Source of the DNA: JALORV01 sp963702595
GTDB lineage: Bacteria > Pseudomonadota > Gammaproteobacteria > Burkholderiales > Burkholderiaceae_F
Assembly (NCBI GenBank): GCA_963702595.1
Contig: CAVPDC010000010.1
Coordinates: 248,001-312,000 of the forward strand
DNA: 64,000 nt
Direction: 5' to 3'
In this document: piece by piece, positions 25,915 through 34,229 of the stretch
Layout: each line of letters starts with the position of its first letter
Position numbering within the stretch: position 1 is the stretch's first letter
Made by a program: the position numbers and the translations under genes
The notes under the pieces: generated by a model
Databases searched by the model: none
The model's input: only the letters and a program-made list of their open reading frames with translations
Told to the model about the DNA's origin: nothing

Positions 25915-28368
25915 TCAGGCCGGCTGCGCCGCGGGTGCGCCGAGGTCGCGCATGACTTCGCCGACGGCCCGCTCGAACAACCGCGATTGTTCGGCAGGAC
26001 GTATGCGGCCCGCGCGCACATAGCCGCGCAGCACCAGCGGCGCCAGCGAGTGCGCCTTTCCGGTCTCTGCTGACGTGAAGAGGTAGAAGTTGCGACGCGG
26101 GCTGATCCAGCGCAGTCGTACGCGTTCGACCTGCTGCCCGGTATACAGGTCGAACCAGGAGCCGCGTTCCCACTCTTCGATCATCTCGTCGATCTGCGCG
26201 TCCGACAGCTGCTCGATCGGGATCATTTCCTCGGGAGCCACGGTTGGCGGCGAGTCGAGCATGTTGACCTCGGCCTGGTTGGCCGCCGCCGCGCTCTGGA
26301 TGGCCGAGGCCGGGATCGTCAGATGTTCGTGTGCCTCGCCGCTGGTGGGCGGCGGTGGCTCCTCAATCTTTACCTCGTCCAGCCGCTGCTTCAGGGCGGC
26401 AGCATCGACCGGCGGCGCGGCGCCGTAGGCGACCTCGAGCGCCTTGACGGCCTGCGCATGCGACGACATCAGCCGGGTGAAGAATTCCTGAGTCTGCGTA
26501 GGCGCGTGTTCGACCAGCTGCAACCCTTCTCGCAGCGTGTTGAGCACGGACGGGATCGTCTTGACGAGCCGCTTGCGGTCGTCCGGATTGATCTTCGGCT
26601 GTACGCTCCAGACAAGATCCGGGACCATGTCGCGGAACTTCCGCGCGAAGTCCGGTTGCGACCGCTCGCGCATCGTCGCGGTGACCATGACCTTGACCCA
26701 GGTGTCGAGCAGGAATTCGCGCAGGTACGACTCGAGCTGCACACCGTCAAACGCACGGCGGATCCCGATCGCGGCGTTGATCGACATCACTTCGCGGTTT
26801 TCGGCCTCCTCGAGTGCGCGCTTGGCACGGACGACCGGGTCATCGTCACGGCCACGCTCCTCGGCGAGGTACTTTTCGAATTCCTCGAGAGCCTTCTCGA
26901 AGACCGACGGCCCTTCGTTGATCGCCACGACGACCGTGTCGACCGCGCGATTCACCTCGGCGAGATAGCGCTGGTTCTCCTCGCCCTCGGGAATCCAGCC
27001 GATCGCCGTGCTGGCGATGCGGTCCATCAGCCGCCGCGCCGGTTGCAGCGGCGAGACGAACAAATCCGAGTCCGACAGCGCGACCTTCATGATTGGGAAC
27101 TGCAGCCGCGACAGCGCGGTCTTGATCTCGCCCGGCAGGTGCTTGTCCTGGTGGATGCGGTCGAACAGCATGCCGACCAGTTCGATCACCAGCTTGTCGA
27201 TCTGCTTCGTGGCACGCTCGGCGACATGTGCACGCAGTTGCGCCTCGTCGCGCTCGCTGATGGCAACCGCCGAGGCGGAGCCGGTGCGGGCTGCCACCGC
27301 CGCCAGCGCGTTCAGGCGCTGGACCTCGTTGATCGATGCCAGCAAGCCCGGGTCGATCGCCGCAAATTGCACCGGCGTTCCCGGTGCGGCGACCGCGCTC
27401 ACTGAAGCCCCCACCCCGGTGTTGGCGAATCCCGCGCCTCCCGGCGCCACCGGCGTCGCAAGCTCGGCGCGCTCGAACAACGGCCCGGTCGGCATGCCGG
27501 TAGCTGGTGCGACGGGCACTGCTCCGGTGGGCGCCGGGCCCATCATCGGAACCTTCATGCGCTGGTACAGGGCACTGAGCAACTGCTCCGCCGTCGCGCC
27601 TGTAATGGCACCCGCGGAACCGCCGCCCTGCGAGGGACGACCCGCGGCAACGAAGGTATTGCGGAATCCCGCCATCGAGTTCTTGAACGCCGTGGCGGCA
27701 CCGCTGCGCTCCTCGATGCCTTGCTGGCGCAGTTGCCGGGTCATCTCGCCGTACATACCATCCAACGGGTGGCCGAGCGCGTTGTCATAGGCCTTGATGA
27801 CCGCCAGTCGCTGGTCCCCCTTGAAGCCCAGGGCGTCGACCGCCTCGGCCAGCGCGGTGCAGTAGTGGATAGGATGGAACGGGTTCTGGCGATCCCCGAG
27901 GCCAGGCACCTTGAGCGCGACCGCCAGCAACTGGGTCAGCTCCGAGTAGTGCTCCTGAACCGCATTCCGGATGCGCGCCGCGAAGCGGTCGAGCATCATC
28001 TTCTCTTCCATCTGTTCGTAGCCGACGAGCGACAGAGCGCCGGCGCGAACCTCGGGCTTTTCCTGCGGCTGCGCCTGCTTGTCAGTCCCTTCGCGGAACA
28101 GTTCCTCGAACGCCGCGTCGATCTCGCGATCGACCGCCATGAAGAACGCGCTCGAGAACTCGCGCTGGTCCACCAGCAGCCGGCGCACGGACTTCTTCAG
28201 CGTGGCGGAAGCCTGCTCGTCCTCGTCAATGACCTGGATTGCGTCGCGCGCTGCCGTGGGCAGTAGCGGTTCGAGCGCCTTGCGCATCGTGGCGCGCAGC
28301 CAAACGATGACGCGCTGCGACGTTGCGCGCGTGGCCTTCCCGGATCCGGCTGTCGTTGCAGTGCTCAT
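25915..28368 (-). CDS. DUF1631 family protein (second paralogue)
   Basis: 817 residues. It shares with the first paralogue the block IDKLVIELVGMLFDRIHQDK, then LSRLQFPIMKVALSDSDLF, and DRIASTAIGWIPEGEENQRY. The C-terminal RGSWFDLYTGQQVERVRLRW, then ISPRRNFYLFTSAETGKAHS, is the same PilZ-like pattern. The N-terminal ~190 residues and an alanine/glycine/proline-rich spacer (about 235-320) are its own. No signal peptide or membrane helix is seen. It begins the four-gene minus-strand unit DUF1631-SpeE-like-DUF1631-GspE-like. Function unknown. Confidence 0.85.
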   Translation of the reverse strand: MSTATTAGSGKATRATSQRVIVWLRATMRKALEPLLPTAARDAIQVIDEDEQASATLKKSVRRLLVDQREFSSAFFMAVDREIDAAFEELFREGTDKQAQPQEKPEVRAGALSLVGYEQMEEKMMLDRFAARIRNAVQEHYSELTQLLAVALKVPGLGDRQNPFHPIHYCTALAEAVDALGFKGDQRLAVIKAYDNALGHPLDGMYGEMTRQLRQQGIEERSGAATAFKNSMAGFRNTFVAAGRPSQGGGSAGAITGATAEQLLSALYQRMKVPMMGPAPTGAVPVAPATGMPTGPLFERAELATPVAPGGAGFANTGVGASVSAVAAPGTPVQFAAIDPGLLASINEVQRLNALAAVAARTGSASAVAISERDEAQLRAHVAERATKQIDKLVIELVGMLFDRIHQDKHLPGEIKTALSRLQFPIMKVALSDSDLFVSPLQPARRLMDRIASTAIGWIPEGEENQRYLAEVNRAVDTVVVAINEGPSVFEKALEEFEKYLAEERGRDDDPVVRAKRALEEAENREVMSINAAIGIRRAFDGVQLESYLREFLLDTWVKVMVTATMRERSQPDFARKFRDMVPDLVWSVQPKINPDDRKRLVKTIPSVLNTLREGLQLVEHAPTQTQEFFTRLMSSHAQAVKALEVAYGAAPPVDAAALKQRLDEVKIEEPPPPTSGEAHEHLTIPASAIQSAAAANQAEVNMLDSPPTVAPEEMIPIEQLSDAQIDEMIEEWERGSWFDLYTGQQVERVRLRWISPRRNFYLFTSAETGKAHSLAPLVLRGYVRAGRIRPAEQSRLFERAVGEVMRDLGAPAAQPA

Positions 28369-28474
28369 TCAGGCTCGAAATTGTCCCCTCGGCACTTCGG
28401 GTGGCAAGGGTAGCCGATCCCGGCTCCCAACGTACTCCGGTACAGCCGCCAACCGTAGCGGCCGCCACCTGTGC

Positions 28475-29020
28475 TCAGCGCGCCTCGCGCCACCAGGACG
28501 CCCATAGCTCAAGTTTCTGCTCGAGGCTGCGGCCGGCATGGGCAGGACTGGAGGACGGTAGCACCGCGGTCGCGAACCCCGCTTGCTCGAAAAGCGGCCT
28601 AAATCGACCGGCTGCCAAGCCATTGAAAGCGACCGAACGCAGCCGCGGCGCCAGGCGTCGCAGGCGGTCAAAGGCGTTCGGCTGCGGGTTACGTATGGCC
28701 GTGTCGGCACTGCCGGCCCGGTCGCAGGCATCGTAGACGTCCCAGACACCGACCCGGTGCGCGAGAAGGCGGCAGATGCGCTCAGCGTACGGAAGCTCCG
28801 ACAGCGGTTCGCCCAACAGCCGGCCCAGGATTGGCCAGAACTGGTTACGTGGATGCGCGTAATACTGGCCTGCCGTCAGTGACGCGGCCGACGGAAAGCT
28901 GCCGAGGATCAGGCGCTCGACGTACGCATCGATGGCGGGCGGGAATCCCCGCAACGGCGCACCACCCGCCACTGCAGTGCGGCTGCCGCGGGGCTGCCGG
29001 TCGCTATTTCGCGCCGGCAT
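28475..29020 (-). CDS. Hypoxanthine-DNA glycosylase-like protein (uracil-DNA glycosylase superfamily)
   Basis: 181 residues. LILGSFPSAASLTAGQYYAH followed by PRNQFWPILG near residue 38 is the signature of the deoxyinosine/hypoxanthine-DNA glycosylase group. VGVWDVYDACDRAGSADTAI and LPSSSPAHA complete the active-site motifs. It would excise deaminated adenine and possibly uracil. The ATG at 29020 overlaps the 3' end of htpG by 17 bases. A GTG about 16 codons further in (near residue 16) would shorten the untypical N-terminus, so the start is uncertain. Co-transcription with htpG is likely. Confidence 0.82.
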   Translation of the reverse strand: MPARNSDRQPRGSRTAVAGGAPLRGFPPAIDAYVERLILGSFPSAASLTAGQYYAHPRNQFWPILGRLLGEPLSELPYAERICRLLAHRVGVWDVYDACDRAGSADTAIRNPQPNAFDRLRRLAPRLRSVAFNGLAAGRFRPLFEQAGFATAVLPSSSPAHAGRSLEQKLELWASWWREAR

Positions 29021-30914
29021 CCAGCAGCAGGCGGTTCACGCGCTGGACGAAGGCCGCCGGCTCGTCCAGCTGGCCGCCTTCGGCGAGCAGCGCCTGGTCG
29101 AACAGCAGCTGCGCCCAGTCCGCGAGGTCGTGCTCGCCCGCTTTCAAGCGAGCAACAAGCGGGTGCGACGGGTTGAGCTCCAGGATCGGACGCGACTCTG
29201 ACGCCTTCTGCCCGGCCGCCTTCAGGAGACGCTGCAGATGCCCGCTCATTTCATGTTCTTCGCTGACCAGGCAGGCCGCGGAGTCTGTGAGCCGGAACGT
29301 GACCCGCACGTCCTTCACCCTCTCACCCAGTGCCGCCTTGACGCGCGCGACGAGATCCTTGTACTCGTCCTCGGTCTTCTGCTGCTCGGCCTTTTCCTGC
29401 TCGTCGGCGAAGGTGCCAAGATCGAGGCCGCCCTTGGCGACTGAGGCCAGCGCCTTGCCTTCGAACTCGTGCAGGAACGAGAGCATCCACTCGTCCACCC
29501 GCTCCGTCAGCAGCAGCACTTCGATCCCCTTAGTGCGGAAGATCTCCAGATGCGGGCTCGAGCGCGCGCCTTCGAGCGTGTCGGCTGTCACGTAGTAGAT
29601 CTTGTCCTGGCCCTCCTTCATGCGCCCGACGTAGTCTTTCAGTGCAACCGTCGGTTCCTCGCCCCCCGGCGCCGTCGAGGCAAATCGCAGCAGGGTCGCG
29701 ATGCGTTCGCGGTTGGCGGCATCGTCGCCGATGCCTTCCTTCAGCACCTGGCCGAATTCCCTCCAGAAAGTCGCGAACTTGTCCTTGTGGTTCTCGGCCA
29801 GGTCCTCGAGCAGTGCCAGCACGCGCTTGGTGGATCCTTCGCGGATTGCCTTGACGTCGCGGCTCTCCTGCAGGATCTCGCGCGACACGTTGAGCGGGAG
29901 GTCGCTGCTGTCAATGACGCCGCGGACGAAGCGCAGATAAGGCGGCACCAGCTGCTCGGCGTCGTCCATGATGAACACGCGCTTCACATAGAGCTTGATG
30001 CCGTGGCGCTGGGTGCGGTCCCACAGATCGAACGGCGCGCGTGCCGGGATGTAGAGCAGCTGTGTGTACTCGGTTCGCCCTTCGACGCGGCTGTGGGTCC
30101 ACGCCAGCGGCTCGCCGAAATCGTGTGAGACATGCCGGTAGAACTCCTGGTACTGCTCGTCAGTGATGTCGGACTTGGCGCGCGCCCACAGCGCATTGGC
30201 CTGGTTGACGGTCTCGTCTTCTTCGGCCGCGACCATCTCGGCTTTGTCCTTGTCCCACTTCTCTCCGCGCATGCGGATCGGCGCGGAGATGTGGTCCGAA
30301 TACTTCGAGACGATCGCCTTCAGCCTGAATCCTTCCAGCAGGTCGTCCTCGCCTTCGCGCAGGTGCAGCGTGACGTCGGTGCCGCTTTCCGCGCGCTCGG
30401 TCGGCTCGACCGTGAACTCACCGCCACCGTCGCTTTCCCAGCGCACCGCGTCGGTGGCCGACGCACCGGCGCGGCGCGTGACGACGGTGACGCGGTCGGC
30501 GACGATGAAACTCGAGTAGAAACCGACGCCAAACTGGCCGATCAGCTGCGCGTCCTTCTGCTGGTCACCCGTCAGCTGCGAGAAGAACTCGCGGGTGCCC
30601 GACTTCGCGATCGTGCCGAGGTGGTCGATCGCTTCCTGCCGGCTCATGCCGATGCCGTTGTCCGAGACGATGATCGTGCGCGCCGCCTTGTCGGCGCGGA
30701 CGCGAATGCCGAGCTCGCCATGCCCTTCCATCAGCGACGGCTGCGCGATCGACTCGAAACGCAGTTTGTCGAGTGCGTCGGAGGCGTTGCTGATCAGCTC
30801 GCGCAGGAAGATCTCCTTGTTGCTGTAAAGCGAATGAATCATCAGCTGCAGCAGCTGCTTGACCTCTGCCTGGAAACCAAGGGTCTCCTTCATCGCCACA
30901 TCACCCGCGCCCAT
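29004..30914 (-). CDS. htpG: Hsp90-family chaperone HtpG
   Basis: 636 residues from the chosen start. FQAEVKQLLQLMIHSLYSNK, ELISNASDALDKLR, VSDNGIGM and GQFGVGFYSSF form the GHKL ATP site. The middle domain has GVIDSSDLPLNVSREILQ and RVDEWMLSFLHEF. Three in-frame ATGs are possible. MGAQ at 30926 has little support; MGAG at 30914 is preceded by GGGAGCACAG and is preferred; MKETLGFQ at 30893 matches the conserved family start but lacks a ribosome site. The long frame to 31253 is spurious. It is divergent from the aldolase gene across about 200 bp; no heat-shock promoter was recognised with confidence. Confidence 0.96.
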   Translation of the reverse strand: MGAGDVAMKETLGFQAEVKQLLQLMIHSLYSNKEIFLRELISNASDALDKLRFESIAQPSLMEGHGELGIRVRADKAARTIIVSDNGIGMSRQEAIDHLGTIAKSGTREFFSQLTGDQQKDAQLIGQFGVGFYSSFIVADRVTVVTRRAGASATDAVRWESDGGGEFTVEPTERAESGTDVTLHLREGEDDLLEGFRLKAIVSKYSDHISAPIRMRGEKWDKDKAEMVAAEEDETVNQANALWARAKSDITDEQYQEFYRHVSHDFGEPLAWTHSRVEGRTEYTQLLYIPARAPFDLWDRTQRHGIKLYVKRVFIMDDAEQLVPPYLRFVRGVIDSSDLPLNVSREILQESRDVKAIREGSTKRVLALLEDLAENHKDKFATFWREFGQVLKEGIGDDAANRERIATLLRFASTAPGGEEPTVALKDYVGRMKEGQDKIYYVTADTLEGARSSPHLEIFRTKGIEVLLLTERVDEWMLSFLHEFEGKALASVAKGGLDLGTFADEQEKAEQQKTEDEYKDLVARVKAALGERVKDVRVTFRLTDSAACLVSEEHEMSGHLQRLLKAAGQKASESRPILELNPSHPLVARLKAGEHDLADWAQLLFDQALLAEGGQLDEPAAFVQRVNRLLLDAGAK

Positions 30915-31115
30915 CTGTGCTCCCATTTCCGTGATTTGAATTGAATCACCGTGCCCGACTGCACCGCGCCGTCGTCGAAAGCTTCGATTCTGCCGACGAT
31001 TGAGGCTAAGCGCCGGCTTTTCAAGTGGCGACGGCTGCCTGCTCCGGCTTGCAGTATCGTCGGGCGCTGCCCCCCTCGACTCGACGTGGCCCTTCGGCCG
31101 GAAAGACGACCGACG

Positions 31116-31874
31116 ATGCGCTCTAATCCGCTGCGAACCCTCTGGTCCGAGGGGCGTTCCGCCATCAACGGCTGGCTGACGATCGCCAGCGGCTTCGCTG
31201 CCGAGACGATGGCGCACCAAGGCTGGGACTCGCTGACGATCGATCTTCAGCACGGCATTGTCGATTACACCGCCGCGGTCGAGATGATGACCGCGATCTC
31301 GACTACCGCCGCCGTGCCGCTGGTGCGGGTGCCGTGGCTCGAGCCCGGCATCATCATGAAGTCACTGGACGCCGGCGCCTATGGCGTCATCTGCCCGATG
31401 ATCAGCACACGGTCGGAGGCCGAGCGCTTCGTCGCCTGCACCCGCTATGCGCCGCGCGGTACGCGCAGCTTCGGCCCGCAGCGCGCGCTGCTCTACGGCG
31501 GCCCCGACTACCCCGAGCATGCCGACGCCACGATCGTCCGCTTCGCGATGATCGAGACCGCACAGGCACTCGACAATCTCGACGACATCCTGTCCGTCGA
31601 GGGACTCGATGCCATTTACGTCGGCCCGTCCGATCTGTCACTGGCGCTCGGCTGCCGGCCGGTGCTCGACGACGTCGACGCGCCGGTCGCCACCGCGATA
31701 CAGCACATCCTGGCGCGGGCGCAGAAGCACGACGTCATCGCCGGCATCCACAATGGGACCGCGGAGACCGCGCGCCGGCGCCTCGAGATAGGTTTTCGCT
31801 TTGTTTCGATCAGCTCCGATGCACGACTGATGGCCGCCGGAGCGCAACAGGCGCTGGCGCAGGTGCGCCGCTGA
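31116..31874 (+). CDS. HpcH/HpaI-family class II aldolase
   Basis: 252 residues. TIDLQHGIVDY, VPLVRVPW, MKSLDAGAYGVICPMISTR, IETAQALDNLDDI and GLDAIYVGPSDLSLALG are the standard segments. The metal ligands are the Glu of IETA and Asp of VGPSDLS, and the base is the His/Asp near DLQHG. Such enzymes cleave 2-keto-3-deoxy or 4-hydroxy-2-oxo acids to pyruvate and an aldehyde. The actual substrate is unknown. The ATG at 31116 is the family start (MRSNPLRTLWSEG). It heads a plus-strand run with a DMT transporter and PhzF. Confidence 0.9.
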   Translation: MRSNPLRTLWSEGRSAINGWLTIASGFAAETMAHQGWDSLTIDLQHGIVDYTAAVEMMTAISTTAAVPLVRVPWLEPGIIMKSLDAGAYGVICPMISTRSEAERFVACTRYAPRGTRSFGPQRALLYGGPDYPEHADATIVRFAMIETAQALDNLDDILSVEGLDAIYVGPSDLSLALGCRPVLDDVDAPVATAIQHILARAQKHDVIAGIHNGTAETARRRLEIGFRFVSISSDARLMAAGAQQALAQVRR

Positions 31875-31923
31875 GCCGGCACCGCGTGCTCCATTGCAGG
31901 TCTTGATCGACGCCGGCCCACGC

Positions 31924-32829
31924 ATGCCTGGCCCAACCATCCCGCCACCGGCGGCGCACGAAGCGCGCGGCCTGCTGCTCGGCTTCATCGGCGTGCTGAT
32001 CTTCAGCCTGACTCTGCCGATGACCCGTGTCGCCGTCGCCCAGCTCGATCCATGGTTGATCGGGTTCGGGCGCGCGGTGCTGGCAGCGATCCCGGCCGCG
32101 ATGTATCTCGCCTGGCGCCGCGCGCCCCGCCCGATGCGCGCGGACTGGCCGCCGTTGGCGGCCGTCGTCATCGGCGTCATCGTCGGCTTTCCGGTGTGCT
32201 CGTCAATTGGCATGCAGACCGTGCCCGCGTCGCACGGCGCCATTGTCATCGGCGTGCTGCCGCTGGCCACGGCGCTGTTCGCGGCCTCGCTGGGTGGCGA
32301 ACGGCCGTCGCGGACGTTCTGGCTGTTGGCGGTCGCCGGCAGCGCCGTCGTCCTCGTGTTCGCGTGGCGCAGCAGCGGTGGCGGATTCGCCACCGGTGAC
32401 CTGTGGCTGCTGGCTGCCGTCGTGCTGGGAGCGCTTGGATATGCCGAGGGCGGGAGGCTCGCTCGCACTATCGGTGGCCCGGAAGTGATCTGCTGGGCGC
32501 TGGTCGTCAGCGCGCCGCTGCTGCTGGCCCCAGTGGCCTGGCTCGCCGCGCGGCAGACGTGGCCCGTCGACACGACGACCGTGCTCGCCTTCGGCTACGT
32601 CACGCTCTTTTCCCAGTTCCTGGGATTCTTCGCCTGGTACCGCGGACTGGCCGAGGGAGGTCTGGCCCGGGTCGGACAGGTCCAGCTGCTGCAGGTGTTC
32701 CTGACGATCGGGTTCGCCGGCCTTCTGTTCGGTGAATCGATCGATCCCGCGACCTGGGGTTACGCCGCTCTCGTCGTCGCGCTGGTCGCGGCGGGTCGGC
32801 TCACGACGATACGGAGGTCCCGGCCATGA
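31924..32829 (+). CDS. EamA-family (DMT) transporter
   Basis: 301 residues with about ten hydrophobic helices arranged as two EamA repeats. The first begins ARGLLLGFIGVLIFSLTLPM, with MQTVPASHGAIVIGVLPLAT. The second has SQFLGFFAWYRGLAEGGLAR and LLQVFLTIGFAGLLFGESID. Members export amino acids and other small metabolites from the cytoplasm. ATG at 31924 is chosen over a TTG at 31894. It follows the aldolase by 49 bp and overlaps phzF by four bases. Confidence 0.9.
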   Translation: MPGPTIPPPAAHEARGLLLGFIGVLIFSLTLPMTRVAVAQLDPWLIGFGRAVLAAIPAAMYLAWRRAPRPMRADWPPLAAVVIGVIVGFPVCSSIGMQTVPASHGAIVIGVLPLATALFAASLGGERPSRTFWLLAVAGSAVVLVFAWRSSGGGFATGDLWLLAAVVLGALGYAEGGRLARTIGGPEVICWALVVSAPLLLAPVAWLAARQTWPVDTTTVLAFGYVTLFSQFLGFFAWYRGLAEGGLARVGQVQLLQVFLTIGFAGLLFGESIDPATWGYAALVVALVAAGRLTTIRRSRP

Positions 32830-33707
32830 ACTACGAGTACTGCACGCTGGATGTCTTCACCGACCGTCGCTTCGGCGGCAATCCGCTGGCGGTGGTGCTC
32901 GACGCCCGCGGCATCGACGATGCGACGATGCAGTCGATCGCGCGCGAGTTCAACTACAGCGAGACCACCTTCGTGCTGCCGCCGTCGGATCCGACGCATG
33001 CCGCACGCGTCCGCATCTTCACTCCCGGAGGGGAGCTGCCCTTCGCCGGCCACCCGACCGTCGGAACGGCCTTTGCGCTCGCGTCACTCGGCCGCATTGC
33101 CACGAACATCCGCGACATCGTGTTCGAGGAAGGCCTCGGCCCGGTACCGGTCAGCATCGAACGTCGTGGCGACGGGTCGGTCAGCCGATGCACGTTGACG
33201 ACCGCCCAGGAGCCTAGCTTAATCGAAGCGATCGACGGACAAGAGGTTGCTGCAATGCTCGGGATCGCACACGATGCGGTGCAGTCGTCGCCGGAAGTCT
33301 GGTCATGCGGCGTGCCGTTCCTGGTCGTGCCTCTGGCCAGCATTGATGAGCTGACGGCCGCACGGCTGGATCTGCCGCGCTGGCGCGAACTGCTTGACCG
33401 CCGTTCCACGCAGAAGGTCTACCCCGTAGCACGTGCCGGCTCGAACAGTCTGCGCGTGCGCATGTTCGCGCCGGGGCTGGGCGTGCCGGAGGACCCGGCG
33501 ACCGGTTCCGCGGCCGCGGCGCTGGCCGGCTGGCTCGCGCGTCACCTCGGCTCCGATGGGCCGCAACACTGGCAGATCCTGCAGGGAGGAGAGATCGGCC
33601 GCCCGAGCACCATCGCGCTGGACTATGAGCAGACTGGCGGCAGCGCAACGCGCGTCCGCGTTGGCGGCTGTGCCGTGATGCTGGCCCACGGTACGCTGAG
33701 CGTTTAG
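32826..33707 (+). CDS. PhzF-family epimerase/isomerase
   Basis: 293 residues. It opens YEYCTLDVFTDRRFGGNPLA, with NYSETTFVLP (containing the catalytic glutamate), RIFTPGGELPFAGHPTVGTA and VPEDPATGSAAAALAGWLA. These are the defining PhzF motifs. PhzF isomerises an intermediate in phenazine synthesis, but most bacterial homologues, as here without other phz genes, have unknown substrates. The ATGA overlap with the transporter suggests coupled translation. Confidence 0.93.
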   Translation: MNYEYCTLDVFTDRRFGGNPLAVVLDARGIDDATMQSIAREFNYSETTFVLPPSDPTHAARVRIFTPGGELPFAGHPTVGTAFALASLGRIATNIRDIVFEEGLGPVPVSIERRGDGSVSRCTLTTAQEPSLIEAIDGQEVAAMLGIAHDAVQSSPEVWSCGVPFLVVPLASIDELTAARLDLPRWRELLDRRSTQKVYPVARAGSNSLRVRMFAPGLGVPEDPATGSAAAALAGWLARHLGSDGPQHWQILQGGEIGRPSTIALDYEQTGGSATRVRVGGCAVMLAHGTLSV

Positions 33708-33710
33708 CGG

Positions 33711-34178
33711 CTAGAGCAGGCTGCGCCCGATCGTGGCCACCGCCGTGGTCACGATACCCAGCACCAGGTTCGTCACCACCAGCTTGCGGATGATGTCGAG
33801 GTTGCGGGCAGCCGTCGGCCAATCCGTTGCGGCAACGGCGCGCTGCAGTCGCGGAAACGGCGCAAGACGGATGTGCAGATAGATCGCCATCATCGCGAGC
33901 CCGATCGCGAACATCACGTGCACTGAGACATGCGCGTTGCCGAAGCCGCCGGCGCCGAGGATCAGTCCGATGCCGCTGGCGAGGATCGCGACGATGGCGA
34001 TCGACACCCAGAAGAAGAATCGGCCGAGCGCCGTCGCCAGAAGCGGCAAACGCTGCGGCGGTGGAAGCTGCCCGGCGGCGGCCGGTCGTACCGCGAAGTG
34101 CATGACAAACATGCCGCCGACCCAGACCACCACGCCGATCAGGTGGACGAAAAGCAGCGTCGTGTAGACCAGCCTCAT
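33711..34178 (-). CDS. CopD-like four-helix membrane protein
   Basis: 155 residues with four hydrophobic helices. It opens VYTTLLFVHLIGVVVWVGGM, with a histidine in helix 1, then FFFWVSIAIVAILASGIGLI and VSVHVMFAIGLAMMAIYLHI with further histidines. The pattern fits the CopD/DUF2269-like group and could bind haem b or copper, but no metal context is nearby. It is convergent with phzF, with three bases between stop codons, and lies 51 bp upstream of parC on the opposite side. Confidence 0.75.
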   Translation of the reverse strand: MRLVYTTLLFVHLIGVVVWVGGMFVMHFAVRPAAAGQLPPPQRLPLLATALGRFFFWVSIAIVAILASGIGLILGAGGFGNAHVSVHVMFAIGLAMMAIYLHIRLAPFPRLQRAVAATDWPTAARNLDIIRKLVVTNLVLGIVTTAVATIGRSLL

Positions 34179-34229
34179 CGGCGCGCCTCAGCCTGCGACG
34201 ACTGTGCAGATTGGCGGATGGTCATCGGC

